This document shows, one piece after another, positions 25,503 through 34,973 of a DNA stretch of 64,000 nt. Source of the DNA: Selenomonadales bacterium (lineage in GTDB: Bacteria > Bacillota > Negativicutes > Sporomusales > UBA7701); contig JARKNV010000047.1 in assembly GCA_029976065.1 (NCBI GenBank), positions 62,001-126,000 on the forward strand, read 5' to 3'. The notes below the pieces were generated by a model that made no database searches, had not been told where the DNA came from, and saw nothing but the letters and a program-made list of their open reading frames with translations. Within the stretch, counting starts at the first letter, position 1; the number at the start of each line of letters is the position of its first letter. The translations under genes were made by a program, and so were the position numbers.

Positions 25503-26027
25503 TCAGTCTCCCGCCAGCACCTGCAGGAACGCCTGCATATACTGCGGCAGATCGGGCGGGCGGCGGCTGGAAACGATATGGCCGTCGACCACCGCCGGCT
25601 CGTCGACCCACACCGCGCCGGCATTCTCCATATCGTCCCTGATGCCGGGCGTGCTGGTAACCCTCCTACCCTTAAGAACCTTCGCGGAAATGAGCACCCA
25701 GCCCGCGTGGCAAATCTGGCCGATCGGCTTGCGGGCGGCGTCGAACTCCCTCACCAGCCGCAGGACTTCCGGATAGCGGCGCAGCTTGTCGGGCGCCCAG
25801 CCGCCGGGGACGAGCAGCGCGTCGTAATCGCCCGCGGCCGCCGCCGGAAAGCTTATGTCGGCGACCGTCGGCACACCGTACTTGCCGGTATATGTAGCCT
25901 GCGCCCTCTCGCCCGCTATATCCACCTTCAGCCCGGCCTCGCGCAGCCGCAACACCGGATACCACAATTCCAGATCCTCGAAATCGTCGGCAATAAACTG
26001 GAGCACCTTCCCTGTCCTGACAGGCAT
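25503..26027 (-). CDS. DJ-1/PfpI family protein
   Basis: This 174-residue protein has the class I amidotransferase-like fold. The nucleophile elbow cysteine is in PIGQICHAGWVL near residue 103, and the PGGWAPDKLRR loop precedes it. Members act as deglycases, proteases or chaperones against damaged proteins. The start was set at the ATG behind a G-run 8 bp upstream. It is transcribed alone. The specific activity is not predictable. Confidence 0.88.
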   Translation of the reverse strand: MPVRTGKVLQFIADDFEDLELWYPVLRLREAGLKVDIAGERAQATYTGKYGVPTVADISFPAAAAGDYDALLVPGGWAPDKLRRYPEVLRLVREFDAARKPIGQICHAGWVLISAKVLKGRRVTSTPGIRDDMENAGAVWVDEPAVVDGHIVSSRRPPDLPQYMQAFLQVLAGD

Positions 26028-26099
26028 GGCGTGAACCCCCCCGATATAATTTCGCATGTAAAATTATACCATAACTCACGCCGCCGGAAAAGCGCGGTC

Positions 26100-27158
26100 C
26101 TATTGCCCCTTCCGCTCCAGATTGATCGTCCGCGTCGGGAAAGGAATTTTTATTCCCTCCCGCCGGAAAACGGCATGCAGCCGCTTGATGAACTCATGGC
26201 GGACGAGGTACTGGTCTGTCACCGACTTCACCCGCAGAATGACGTTGAAGCTGATGCTCGACTCCGCGAACGCCACGTAGCGCACCACCGGCTCGAAACT
26301 GGCGACGCCGCCCGCCGTCTCGCGCAGCACCGCCTTTGCCACCTCGACCGTCACCCGCTCGGCGTGGTCGAGATCGCAATCGTAGCCCACCCCCACGGGA
26401 ACGGCGATCGTGCATTCGGCGAACGGCTGCGCGAAATTGGTGATCGTCGTCGTGGCGAACTTCTGGTTGGGAATCACCACCATATTCTCGGTGCCGGTCC
26501 TGATCGTCGTATTGCGCCAGCTCATATCCACCACATGGCCCTCTTCGCCCGTCGACAGACGGACGAAATCGCCGATCTTGATCTGCTTGGCCACCAGGAT
26601 ATTGATGCCGGAAAACAGATTCGCCAGCGTGTCCTGCAGCGCCAGCGCGGCCGCCAGGCCGCCGACCCCCAGGGCGGTCAGGAGCGGCGAGATCGAAACC
26701 CCGAAAGACTGGAGCAGGAACAATATCCCCACCGAATAAACGCCCAGATCGATCGTCGTCACCAGGATCGAGGTCGAGGCGAACGCCCCCGTCGACTTGC
26801 CGAACTTCTGCTTCAGGTAACCGGCCGTCAGGCGCGCCACCAGAAGCGTCACCGACATGATGACGAGCGAACGGAAGATCCGCTCCAGAAACATCAGCGG
26901 CCGCGGCGGAATCGTCAGGATTTCCATCGAAACATACAAAGCGATGAGGATGCCCAGCAGCGTGGGTATACCCTTGAACGTCTGTTCCAGCAGGGCATAG
27001 GAAATGTCGGTCTTGCGGGCCGCTATCCTGAGCAGCCTGTAAAACACGAACTGGATTATCGTGATGCCCAGCGCCAGACAGACGAGGAAAACCGCCAGGC
27101 GCGTCCGGAAGCCGCCGGCGACGATCCTGTTTACTAAGTCTGTAAGTATTTCCGGCAT
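26100..27158 (-). CDS. Mechanosensitive ion channel of the MscS family
   Basis: This 352-residue membrane protein has about five hydrophobic segments. The pore helix region GVGGLAAALALQDTLANLFSG near residue 165 is the MscS TM3 signature, followed by the beta domain with FVRLSTGEEGHVVDMSWRNTTIRT and IPNQKF. It releases solutes after hypo-osmotic shock. It stands alone between the DJ-1 gene and the chemoreceptor. Confidence 0.92.
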   Translation of the reverse strand: MPEILTDLVNRIVAGGFRTRLAVFLVCLALGITIIQFVFYRLLRIAARKTDISYALLEQTFKGIPTLLGILIALYVSMEILTIPPRPLMFLERIFRSLVIMSVTLLVARLTAGYLKQKFGKSTGAFASTSILVTTIDLGVYSVGILFLLQSFGVSISPLLTALGVGGLAAALALQDTLANLFSGINILVAKQIKIGDFVRLSTGEEGHVVDMSWRNTTIRTGTENMVVIPNQKFATTTITNFAQPFAECTIAVPVGVGYDCDLDHAERVTVEVAKAVLRETAGGVASFEPVVRYVAFAESSISFNVILRVKSVTDQYLVRHEFIKRLHAVFRREGIKIPFPTRTINLERKGQ

Positions 27159-27339
27159 TCGTTCCTCCCAGAATATGACAACATTCTTAACATAATAATA
27201 TTATTTCGTCAAACGCCCCCGTTTTCCCTGCCGGCGGCGTATCTTTCCACGATATTTGGGGCTGCCGGTATGCTGTTGCGGGCGTTCCCCCGCCTTTATT
27301 CATTCTCGGCAAAAACGCCGTTGTCCCCACAAACAGCGC

Positions 27340-27366
27340 AAAACCCGCGACACCGTCGCGGGTTTT
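27340..27366. terminator. Intrinsic terminator after the chemoreceptor gene
   Basis: AAAACCCGCGAC and GTCGCGGGTTTT arms follow the stop at 27389 on the minus strand. Confidence 0.85.
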
Positions 27367-27388
27367 GACTTCCGGCCCAACCCCGTAT

Positions 27389-28204
27389 TTACACGATTTC
27401 CGCGATCCTCTCGACATTCTGGGCCGAAGCCGCCAATTGCTCCATCGACGCGGAAATCTCCTCGGAAGCCGCGGCCTGCCGTTCGCCGACAACCGCCGTC
27501 TGGGTTATCGTATCGACAATCTGCACCACCTCGTTCTGGATCGCATGCAAAATCGACTTGATATCCTTCACGGACGTGGCGCTATTGTCAGCCATTTTTC
27601 TAATCTCATCGGCCACGACGGCAAAACCGCGTCCGTGCTCCCCCGCCCTGGCCGCCTCGATGGCGGCGTTCAGCCCGAGCAGGTTCGAGTTGGCGGCGAC
27701 GTCGCTGACAAATTGAAGGATTTCGTCGGTTTTCTTAATCTCGGCCAGCACTTTTTGGCCGCCATCCTTCAGCTTCGTCAGCTCCTCGGAAAGGCGCATC
27801 GCCATTGACGCCATTTCCTCGGTAGTGGCCGTAATCTCCTCGGCGGTCGAGGCGATCGTCTGCGACGCCTCGTGGAGCGTTTGCTGGGTAGCCATACTCG
27901 TACCCGTCGCGATTGCGCCGACCAGATTGCCCTCCTCATAAACCGGTGTGGCGATCGCTTTCACAGCCACTCCGTACAGCTCCTTATTCAGCGTGACATG
28001 AATATCCTGGCGGGTTTTCAGGCACTTGTCCAACGCCCCGCCGCTCTGGGCCTTCTCGCCCTCCGTAACATTCATATCGAAGGTCTTCGCGGCAACATAT
28101 TTGACCACCAACCCGGTATCGTCACAAATCATCACGCAGCAGTCGAGCGGCATCAGCGCCTGGAATTTCGCCGCCGAATCGATAAGTTTCTGCAACTCGT
28201 TCAC
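27389..28204 (-). CDS. Soluble methyl-accepting chemotaxis protein
   Basis: The 271-residue receptor lacks membrane segments. Residues 1-115 form a small sensor domain with a [15 protein letters not shown] strand. Residues 130-271 form a short MCP signalling hairpin with the tip [37 protein letters not shown]. It probably senses a cytoplasmic ligand. The GTG start has GGAGGG. The cheW gene lies 29 bp upstream, so the two form an operon; no kinase is nearby. Confidence 0.9.
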   Translation of the reverse strand: MNELQKLIDSAAKFQALMPLDCCVMICDDTGLVVKYVAAKTFDMNVTEGEKAQSGGALDKCLKTRQDIHVTLNKELYGVAVKAIATPVYEEGNLVGAIATGTSMATQQTLHEASQTIASTAEEITATTEEMASMAMRLSEELTKLKDGGQKVLAEIKKTDEILQFVSDVAANSNLLGLNAAIEAARAGEHGRGFAVVADEIRKMADNSATSVKDIKSILHAIQNEVVQIVDTITQTAVVGERQAAASEEISASMEQLAASAQNVERIAEIV

Positions 28205-28233
28205 ATATTTCCCTCCTTTTTTGACCGTGCCTG

Positions 28234-28677
28234 CTAACTGGCTTTATCGAGTGCCGCCAGCTGTTCCGCAGAAAAAACCCTCGACAAATCGAGCAGAATC
28301 ATCAGACTGTCGTTGAACTGCGCTATCCCGTATACATACCCCGTGATGTTGGCAACCAGGGCGGGAGCTTGCTGAACCGCGTCCTGGGGCAAGTTGACCA
28401 CCTCGGTGACCTCGCCGACAACCAGCCCCACGCGATGCTCGTTTATCTCCACCACGATAATCTGGCCCCGCGCTCCCGCTTCCGCGGCGATGCTGAATCT
28501 GGCCGCGAGGTTGATCACCGGGATGACCTCCCCCCGCAGATTGATGACCCCTTCGAAATAATCCGCCATATCCGGCAGGACGGTCGGGGGCTTGAAATTG
28601 ATTATCTCCTTGACCTGGCTGATCGGCACGCCGTACTTTTCTCCCCCCAACTTGAACACGACAACATGTTCTCCCAT
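28234..28677 (-). CDS. cheW: Chemotaxis coupling protein CheW
   Basis: The 147-residue CheW domain has [21 protein letters not shown] at the start and the [19 protein letters not shown] core near residue 43. It links receptors to the CheA kinase, here probably the soluble receptor encoded just downstream. The start follows AAGGAGG. A long leader with a terminator hairpin precedes it, so expression may be attenuated. Confidence 0.92.
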   Translation of the reverse strand: MGEHVVVFKLGGEKYGVPISQVKEIINFKPPTVLPDMADYFEGVINLRGEVIPVINLAARFSIAAEAGARGQIIVVEINEHRVGLVVGEVTEVVNLPQDAVQQAPALVANITGYVYGIAQFNDSLMILLDLSRVFSAEQLAALDKAS

Positions 28678-28752
28678 ATCAAACCTCCTTCTCTCATGCT
28701 CGAATTGCTTCCGGGAACCCTCCTGCGGAACCCCGGAACCTTGGCTCCCTCA

Positions 28753-28815
28753 TCATCCCCCCTTATGCCGGCGGCTTCCTGCGGCAAATCCCAAAAATCG
28801 CCACTTCCCGTACAT
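28753..28815 (-). CDS. Possible 20-residue leader peptide
   Basis: The ATG is preceded by AAGGAGGTGGC, a near-perfect ribosome site, and the frame encodes MYGKWRFLGFAAGSRRHKGG before a TGA. It lies between a terminator hairpin and cheW. Translation is plausible because of the ribosome site; there is no other support. Confidence 0.35.
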   Translation of the reverse strand: MYGKWRFLGFAAGSRRHKGG

Positions 28816-28862
28816 GCCACCTCCTTCTCAAGCCGCCTCTCCAAAATCCCTTGTTGGCACTC

Positions 28863-28892
28863 AAAAAGGCGGGACCATCTCCAGGTCTCGCC
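28863..28892 (-). terminator. Terminator hairpin inside the cheW leader
   Basis: On the minus strand GGCGAGACC pairs with GGTCCCGCC (one mismatch) and is followed by five T residues. It is about 190 bp upstream of cheW with no complete gene before it, as expected for an attenuator. Confidence 0.65.
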
Positions 28893-29175
28893 TTTCAGCC
28901 CTTCAGCCATTCACCCTCGTCAACGGAAACCGCGCCTGCATATAGGTCCCCTCTCCTCAGCCCCAGCGCCTTGCCTCGTCGCTGCCGGCAGCTTTACCGC
29001 CCGATATTCGTATTGCCGGCAGCAGCCGCCGTATCGGCAGCCAAGAACGCCGCGGCAATTTATCACCCACAAATAATTGTATTACATTCCGACATGTCGA
29101 ACCATGTCACTTCTTTACCATAATTAAACACGGTTCTACACAAATAGGTAACAGAGTAACCATATTTTTTTGCCC

Positions 29176-31134
29176 TCACAGGCCCAGCTTCCGCAGCTTG
29201 ATTGCCTCCGCAAGTGCCAGTCTTGCCTCGACATCCTCGATAGAAACGCCCAGGAGCTTCTCGATATGGTTCTTGTGGCGGACCGCCGTATTGTAATGCA
29301 TAAAAAGCCTTTTGGCCGCCTCCTTCAAGCTCGTGCTTTCCAGCATGACCTCCAGCGTGCGCATCATGTGCGTCCCCTTCAAACGGTCGTATTCGATCAA
29401 CTTGCCGAGGGTGTCCTGGATATACTCCCTGGCCAATTCATCGCCGCGGAAATTGGCCAAAAACTTGTATATGCCGATATCGCGGAAATGACAAACCCTC
29501 CCGGGAGCATCCTGGCTGCGGGCCACCAGAACGGCGACAGCCGCCTGGCGGCAGCTCCGGCGAACGCCCTCCGGGCCGCACAGCCTGCACCCCACGCCGA
29601 CTGCCGCCTTCAGCTTCGGTTCGCAGGCCGCGATCACCTCCAGGATATGCTCGGCCACCCTCATATCCGCCGCCGCGTCGCCGTCCGCCGCCGCGTCGCC
29701 GACCAGCACGCCGATATCGCCGTGGCAATCCCAAACGAACATATTCTGCAGATTGCTCATCAGTTCGATTATCCCGCTCAGCATATTGATCGAACCCTCG
29801 GGCGAAGCGCCCTCGCCCTCCTGGCCGGCTACATGGACGACACAGCAAAACAAAGGCGCCGCAAGATCGACGCCGAAAGCCCTAGCGGCGCTCATGGCCT
29901 TCGCGCCCGCGATCCTGCCGTCCACGACATCATCGATAAAACTGTTGCGCCGCCGGAGCGCGAGCGTAAATTCCATCAGCCTCTCGGCCCGCCGCTTTTC
30001 GCTGACATCGGTCAAAACCACCGCCACCGTCCTCAGGCCGTCCGCCCGATAATTCATCGGCGCCACCCGCGCCTCGAGATACTTTCTTTGCCCTCTCAGC
30101 GAGAAATTCATGCTGAACTCCTGCGGCCGGCCGGTTTGGATGACCCGGCGAAATATATTGAGCAAAAAATCCGCTTCCCTCGCCGGCAGCACCTGGTGCA
30201 GCTTCCGTCTCTTCAGCTCCTCGTACGGCAAAGGCAGCAGTTTGTCGTTGGGGCCGAAAATCTCGATATAGCGGCCGCCTTCGTCCACTATCATGCTGAC
30301 GTCGGGAATCGCCTGGGCGAAATCCCTGAGCCGTGTTTCGCTTTCCCGCTGCTTCGCCGCCAACTCCTTGAGAGCGGTGATGTCGATGAGCAGGCCGGTC
30401 CAGTGAGGCTCTCCGCCGATGCCCGCCACCAGCTTGCCGGTGCCCAGGACCCAACGGTAACTGCCATTCTTGTTGCGGATCCGATATTCCACCTCGATTT
30501 TTTTCCGCCGGCCGGCCAGACATTCGGCGCCTTCCCGCACGAGCATCTCCCTGTCCTCGGGATGGCACAGGCTCAGCCAGCCATCGGGCATATTGCCCGC
30601 TTCCTCGCCGCTATAGCCGAGCATCTCCCACCACTGTCGATAAGCTGCCGGCAAGCCGCCGCCGTGGACAAAGTTCACGACTCCGGCCCTGGCCCCGTCA
30701 AGGGCCAGGGCCAGCTGCTCGCAGCTGTTCAGCAGCTCCTGCTCCATCTTTTTGCGGGCCGTTACATCGCGGGATATCACCAACAACTCGACGGTTCTGC
30801 CCGCGGCGTCCGTTATCCGGCTGACTTCCGCCTCCAACCAGCGGCAACTGCCGTCCTTGCAAAGATAGCGATGCTCGAAACGCGATTCCGTCCCCGGCCG
30901 CCCCGCTCTCACTGCGGCGAGAATCCCGCCGATGGCAGGCACTTCCTCGGGATGGCAATAATCGAGGTTGCTCGTGCCTACGAGCTCTTCGGGCGAATAA
31001 CCCAATACCTTCCGCACCGAAGGGGAAACATAGCGGATCTCGCCGTCCAGCCCGTGGATGGCAATAATATCATTGATGGTTGCCGCGATAAGATTTAATA
31101 GCTGTTCGTCAAACTTGTAATAACGCACGCCCAA
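29176..31134 (-). CDS. PAS-domain regulator with PucR-type C-terminal HTH
   Basis: The protein has about 652 residues. Three PAS/PAC domains fill the first 380 residues, for example FDEQLLNLIAATINDI and CLAGRRKKIEVEYRIRNKNG. A middle domain resembles the GGDEF-like CdaR/PucR linker. The end carries a PucR-type HTH (SLKEAAKRLFMHYNTAVRHKNHIEKLLG). It is thus a sigma-70-dependent one-component regulator, probably responding to a small ligand or redox state. The TTG at 31134 has GAAGGAG 5 bp upstream; a GTG two codons later is possible. The target genes are not evident. Confidence 0.82.
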   Translation of the reverse strand: MGVRYYKFDEQLLNLIAATINDIIAIHGLDGEIRYVSPSVRKVLGYSPEELVGTSNLDYCHPEEVPAIGGILAAVRAGRPGTESRFEHRYLCKDGSCRWLEAEVSRITDAAGRTVELLVISRDVTARKKMEQELLNSCEQLALALDGARAGVVNFVHGGGLPAAYRQWWEMLGYSGEEAGNMPDGWLSLCHPEDREMLVREGAECLAGRRKKIEVEYRIRNKNGSYRWVLGTGKLVAGIGGEPHWTGLLIDITALKELAAKQRESETRLRDFAQAIPDVSMIVDEGGRYIEIFGPNDKLLPLPYEELKRRKLHQVLPAREADFLLNIFRRVIQTGRPQEFSMNFSLRGQRKYLEARVAPMNYRADGLRTVAVVLTDVSEKRRAERLMEFTLALRRRNSFIDDVVDGRIAGAKAMSAARAFGVDLAAPLFCCVVHVAGQEGEGASPEGSINMLSGIIELMSNLQNMFVWDCHGDIGVLVGDAAADGDAAADMRVAEHILEVIAACEPKLKAAVGVGCRLCGPEGVRRSCRQAAVAVLVARSQDAPGRVCHFRDIGIYKFLANFRGDELAREYIQDTLGKLIEYDRLKGTHMMRTLEVMLESTSLKEAAKRLFMHYNTAVRHKNHIEKLLGVSIEDVEARLALAEAIKLRKLGL

Positions 31135-31271
31135 TATCGCTCCTTCTGATACATCTTTCCTGTACAACTTAGACAAATGCCGGATTTTCCTTCTATGATC
31201 ATCTTCGCAGCCTTCATCCCCTGTTTTAATAATTTTATCCGCGGTATTGAGTACCGCCCCCTAGGCAACAA

Positions 31272-31302
31272 GGAACCGGCATCTCGCGATGCCGGTTCCT
31301 TT
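31272..31302. terminator. Hairpin upstream of the PAS-PucR gene
   Basis: Perfect 11-bp arms GGAACCGGCAT/ATGCCGGTTCC are followed by TTT on the plus strand. No plus-strand gene precedes it, so it may act as a second terminator for the HAD gene or as part of a leader. Confidence 0.45.
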
Positions 31303-31338
31303 GCCTGCCGTTCGTCTCTGCCCCAGTAATCAGCCGCC

Positions 31339-31392
31339 CCGGAAAATAGCGGGCCCTGTTGCCGCCTGGCAACAGGGCCCGCTATTTTCCGG
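31339..31392. terminator. Strong terminator with perfect 25-bp arms
   Basis: Two 25-bp arms and a 4-bp loop directly follow the stop of the HAD gene at 31395. Outer runs AAAATAGC/GCTATTTT make it active in both directions. Confidence 0.8.
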
Positions 31393-31394
31393 AT

Positions 31395-32360
31395 TTATTC
31401 CTTCTCGAACGGATAAACAACCTTCCAGTCCTTCTTCATATCGACAACCGTCCAACCCTTGGCCTCCGCCTCGTCGAGCGCCTTGTCCAGCCTGCCGCGG
31501 GCCGAACTTCGGTCATAGGCCCACTCGCGCTCCGCGTCGGTGTGGCGCACCAACAGCGCGAACCTGAGCCCGCTGCCCGCCTTCGTCCACTGCAGCATCT
31601 CCAGGTCGCCGTCCGAATTGCCGAACGCGGCAATCGGGCGGCGGCCGATATATTTGCTGATCGCGACCGCCTTGCCGGGGCCCTCGGCGATAAGCTCGAC
31701 CTCAGGCAGATAAACGATCACCGGCCGGCCGTCCCGCAGCGCGAGCTTCGTCTTCACGCTGCTGCCACAAACCTGCTCCGGCGGAATCCCGTAAATCTTC
31801 TCCGTCCAGGGGCGCATGAAATCCGTCCAGCCGCCGGATACGATATAAACCTTGAACCCGTTGTCCCGCAGATAGCCGATAAGCTCGAGCATCGGCTGGA
31901 AAACCATCTCCGTATACAGCCGGCCCGTCTGGGGGTGCCTGGCCACCGCCGCCCAGTCCTTCACGCTGTGCGCGAACTCCTCCGTCGTATAGCCGGCATG
32001 CACGAGAATGTGGATCTCGGGGGGAAACTTCTCGGAATCGCCGTCAAGCACCGCCTTCAAAGTCGGCGCCTGCCGCCACCCGGGGTGGCGCGGCGCAATC
32101 GCCCGGAACCGGTCGAGCAGAAACACCTCGGGGAAATACATCGGCTGCTCCGACCACAACGTCCCGTCATTGTCGAACGTCGCGATCCGCTCGGCCACCG
32201 GCACGAAATCCGGCGAATCCTCCCGCGTCACCGCCTCGACAAACGCAACTATCGCCTTCTTCGTCGGGGTATCGTTCCAGGCTGGTAGCGGATCGGCCGC
32301 GAAAGCGGTGCTGACGGACAGCAGCAGAACCAGCAAAGTCACCGCGAAAATCCTTCTCAA
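31395..32360 (-). CDS. Secreted HAD-family phosphatase
   Basis: The 321-residue protein has a signal peptide (MRRIFAVTLLVLLLSVSTAF, cleavage after AFA near residue 21). The HAD motif I is FDNDGTLW near residue 63, motif II is IVSGG near 172 and the later Asp pair is in AAFGNSDGDLEML near 245. It therefore hydrolyses phosphate esters outside the cytoplasm. The start is TTG after GGAGGGG. It is close to but not in the phosphate-regulated cluster, and no PHO box was seen upstream. Confidence 0.85.
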   Translation of the reverse strand: MRRIFAVTLLVLLLSVSTAFAADPLPAWNDTPTKKAIVAFVEAVTREDSPDFVPVAERIATFDNDGTLWSEQPMYFPEVFLLDRFRAIAPRHPGWRQAPTLKAVLDGDSEKFPPEIHILVHAGYTTEEFAHSVKDWAAVARHPQTGRLYTEMVFQPMLELIGYLRDNGFKVYIVSGGWTDFMRPWTEKIYGIPPEQVCGSSVKTKLALRDGRPVIVYLPEVELIAEGPGKAVAISKYIGRRPIAAFGNSDGDLEMLQWTKAGSGLRFALLVRHTDAEREWAYDRSSARGRLDKALDEAEAKGWTVVDMKKDWKVVYPFEKE

Positions 32361-32482
32361 CTGCTTTCCCCTCCATCAAGCCTTCGGCTGCTTTATTTAT
32401 CGTCGCGGCAAAGCAGCGCATTTGGCAGCCATCTCTTTACGGCAGCTTTGTTTCTGCCCTCTTTTGCTTACAGCCGCTATTT

Positions 32483-33463
32483 TCATTTTCCCCTTGGCAA
32501 CTCTTGGCATCTGGCAGGTCTTTTCTTATTTGACCGCTTTTTACTGTTAACCAACGGGGGTTGCCGCAGGCTGCTTTTCCATGCCAAAGCGAATTTGGTG
32601 AAAGTCTTTACCGGCGCCGCGATATGCGGCTGATTCCGTACAGCAAGTGCCGTGGTGCGTTGAAACGGATTGTTTAACCGCACCATGGTAATCTTGGACA
32701 TAATGAAAGAGCGGGCAAGTCGCCAGGTCAACAAAGTTACGCCCAGGCCTTCCGTAACCAAGCCGATTATCGTTTCGACATTCCTGCTCTCATGTATTTT
32801 GGCCGGCATAACGCCGGCTTTTTTGAAAGACTCCATACAAATTTGATACATTCCCGAGTCCGAGTCCAATAGAAAGAACACTTCATTCTCGGTATCCACC
32901 AGATCAATCGCGGTTTGTTTGGCTAACGGATTTAATTTATTGGTGACGAGGACAATATCGTCCTCCATAAAAGGATAACAAGTAATCGATGGATGGATAG
33001 AGACGCTGGGCACGGGAGCGGTAATAAAAGCCAAGTCTAATTCCGCCCGCTTGAGGAGTTCCAAAAGTTCCTTGTTTTGCCTCTCCTTGATTTCGATATT
33101 GATGTTGCTATATTCCTTTTTAAAAGCCACTATTAAGGCCGTAAGCCCCAAACGTCCCATCACGGGAATGCTGCCCACTACCAAATGGCCCTGCGAAAGC
33201 AAACTGTATTCCCGCACAGCCAGTTTCAAAGCCTCGAATTCCTCCACAATCCGCTGCGCGTAATCGATAAACTTTTCGCCGGCGTCAGTCAGCTTTATGG
33301 GACGAGTAGTACGGTCAAATAACCGGACGCCCCCTAATTCGTTTTCAATCTTACCCAAATGCTTCGAAAGAGCGGGCTGGGACAACGCGATTTCGTAGGA
33401 AGTCTCGGTAAAATTTTTATAACGGGCGAGGGCCAACACATTTTTGAGCTGTTCAATGTCCAT
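32483..33463 (-). CDS. LysR family transcriptional regulator
   Basis: The N-terminal HTH is typical of LysR: MDIEQLKNVLALARYKNFTE and SQPALSKHLGKIENELG. The effector domain follows with HLVVGSIPVMGRLGLTALI. It is divergent from the gamma-resorcylate decarboxylase gene, so it probably activates that gene and the carrier in response to an aromatic acid (inference). The last 25 residues are basic and Arg/Lys-rich beyond the usual end. Codon use is less G+C-rich than in the flanking genes. Confidence 0.9.
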   Translation of the reverse strand: MDIEQLKNVLALARYKNFTETSYEIALSQPALSKHLGKIENELGGVRLFDRTTRPIKLTDAGEKFIDYAQRIVEEFEALKLAVREYSLLSQGHLVVGSIPVMGRLGLTALIVAFKKEYSNINIEIKERQNKELLELLKRAELDLAFITAPVPSVSIHPSITCYPFMEDDIVLVTNKLNPLAKQTAIDLVDTENEVFFLLDSDSGMYQICMESFKKAGVMPAKIHESRNVETIIGLVTEGLGVTLLTWRLARSFIMSKITMVRLNNPFQRTTALAVRNQPHIAAPVKTFTKFALAWKSSLRQPPLVNSKKRSNKKRPARCQELPRGK

Positions 33464-33733
33464 GTTGCACCTCTAGTACTATTCTGCTCTGGAATAATTA
33501 TACACCAGTTTGGCGTCCGTGTGTTAACTCCCATTATTCTGTCCTAGAATAGTTGTATGTCTATTCAGAATTGCCTAATAAAACTTATCTCACTACAATG
33601 TAATCAACAATAAGTGAGCCAAACTTTGTGCGCACAAAGTAAATCATCCAACTATAAAACGGGTCATTTGTTGTTGCCCCAAGCGGCTTTCGGGGAAAAG
33701 CCGTCTGCCGATAACACTCTAGGAGGTTCAAAA

Positions 33734-34714
33734 ATGAAAGGCAAAATTGGTCTAGAGGAACACTTTTCCATTACCGATACTTTGGGCGATTCGCAACAAT
33801 ATTTTACACCGGATAAATGGCCGGAGTTCAAGTACCGTCTGTTGGATATCCATGAGCGGCGCCTTGCCGAAATGGATGAAAACGAAATAGAGTTTGCGGT
33901 AATATCGTTGAATTCGCCGGCAATCCAGGCCATTCTTAATCCCCAGCAGGCTATCGACATGGCCAAGCGCGCCAACGACTTTCTCGCCGAGCAGATTGCC
34001 AAGCAGCCCAAGCGGTTCGCCGGCTTTGCGGCGCTTCCAATGCAGAATCCGGACGCAGCAATAGCCGAGTTGCAGCGCACGGTCAAAGATTATGGCTTTA
34101 AGGGGGCCCTGGTCAACGGGTTCACCCAACTCGACGTCGACGACAGCTCCGTTTATTATGATTTGCCCCAATATGAGCCGTTCTGGGCCGAAATGGAAAA
34201 ACTTGATCTGCCTTTCTACATGCATCCCCGTAGCCCGCTGCCAAGCCAGCGAAGGATATATGAAGGCCATCGCTGGCTGATTGGCGCCGCATGGGGTTTT
34301 GGCGTGGAAACCGCCACCCATTCCCTGCGCTTGATGGGCAGCGGCCTTTTTGACAAATATCCGAAACTGAAGATCATCCTCGGCCATCTTGGCGAAATGC
34401 TGCCGAACAGCATCTGGCGAACCTCACACCGGATATCTATCGCGCCGCGCGGCGTAAAATCCCAGAAACCGTTTTATTACTACCTGCAAAACAACTTTTA
34501 TGTGACCACCAGCGGCAATTTCCATTTGCCCACGATGTTGGCCGCTATGCTGGAAATGGGTTCGGACCGCGTTTTATTCTCGACCGATTATCCCTTCGAA
34601 CAAATGAGTGAAGCCTCCACCTGGTTCGACGCCGCCGAGATCAGCGACATTGAACGCGAAAAAATCGGGCGGCTAAACGCGAAAAAACTATTCAAGCTTG
34701 ATTTTCTCGACTAA
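33734..34714 (+). CDS. Gamma-resorcylate (2,6-dihydroxybenzoate) decarboxylase
   Basis: The 326-residue amidohydrolase-family protein matches the zinc- or manganese-dependent non-oxidative decarboxylases. It starts GKIGLEEHFSI, with the ExH metal motif, then FYMHPRSPLPSQ near residue 162, KIILGHLGEMLP near 215 and VLFSTDYPFE near 283. Sequence order and spacing match gamma-resorcylate decarboxylase very well. The enzyme reversibly converts 2,6-dihydroxybenzoate to resorcinol. The ATG follows AGGAGG. It may serve degradation of, or CO2 fixation onto, phenols; no resorcinol-pathway genes follow. Confidence 0.85.
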   Translation: MKGKIGLEEHFSITDTLGDSQQYFTPDKWPEFKYRLLDIHERRLAEMDENEIEFAVISLNSPAIQAILNPQQAIDMAKRANDFLAEQIAKQPKRFAGFAALPMQNPDAAIAELQRTVKDYGFKGALVNGFTQLDVDDSSVYYDLPQYEPFWAEMEKLDLPFYMHPRSPLPSQRRIYEGHRWLIGAAWGFGVETATHSLRLMGSGLFDKYPKLKIILGHLGEMLPNSIWRTSHRISIAPRGVKSQKPFYYYLQNNFYVTTSGNFHLPTMLAAMLEMGSDRVLFSTDYPFEQMSEASTWFDAAEISDIEREKIGRLNAKKLFKLDFLD

Positions 34715-34973
34715 TCATTGCTCAGAAGGCTGTTGTGCTTTTAATAGGCCTTTAACGCACCACGGCGAATAAGCTTAATAAGTCGGCAAGAAAACTCCAC
34801 ATCCGAAATCCTTGCCAAGTACAAAGCCGGGAGTTGCGCATTCTTGCGGATCGCCCGGCTGTTCTTTTTCTATCGCCCTATCGGGCGCATCGCCTGTAAA
34901 GCTAGCTGAATCAAGAGCCGTTAATCGCCGAATGACTTGGAAAAAGTGCATAAAGTAAGGAGGCTTACGAATA

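Larger units (their letters stand above)
28678..29175 (-). promoter_or_regulatory. Long leader of the cheW-chemoreceptor operon
   Basis: Nearly 500 bp separate cheW from the PAS-PucR gene. On the minus strand this holds an AT-rich promoter zone (about 29040-29160), several G-rich helices, an intrinsic terminator (28863-28892), a 20-codon reading frame with a consensus ribosome site (28753-28815), and then cheW. The order suggests a riboswitch or attenuator, but no known class was recognised. Confidence 0.45.

Noticed and set aside
28866-28960. Resemblance of the cheW leader to the glmS ribozyme core (TTGACGAGG)
   Set aside because: Only a nine-base match; the rest of the ribozyme core is absent and no glmS gene follows.
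29170-31098. A 642-codon plus-strand frame opposite the PAS-PucR gene
   Set aside because: Composition and lack of motifs mark it as an antisense shadow; the minus strand has clear PAS and HTH motifs.
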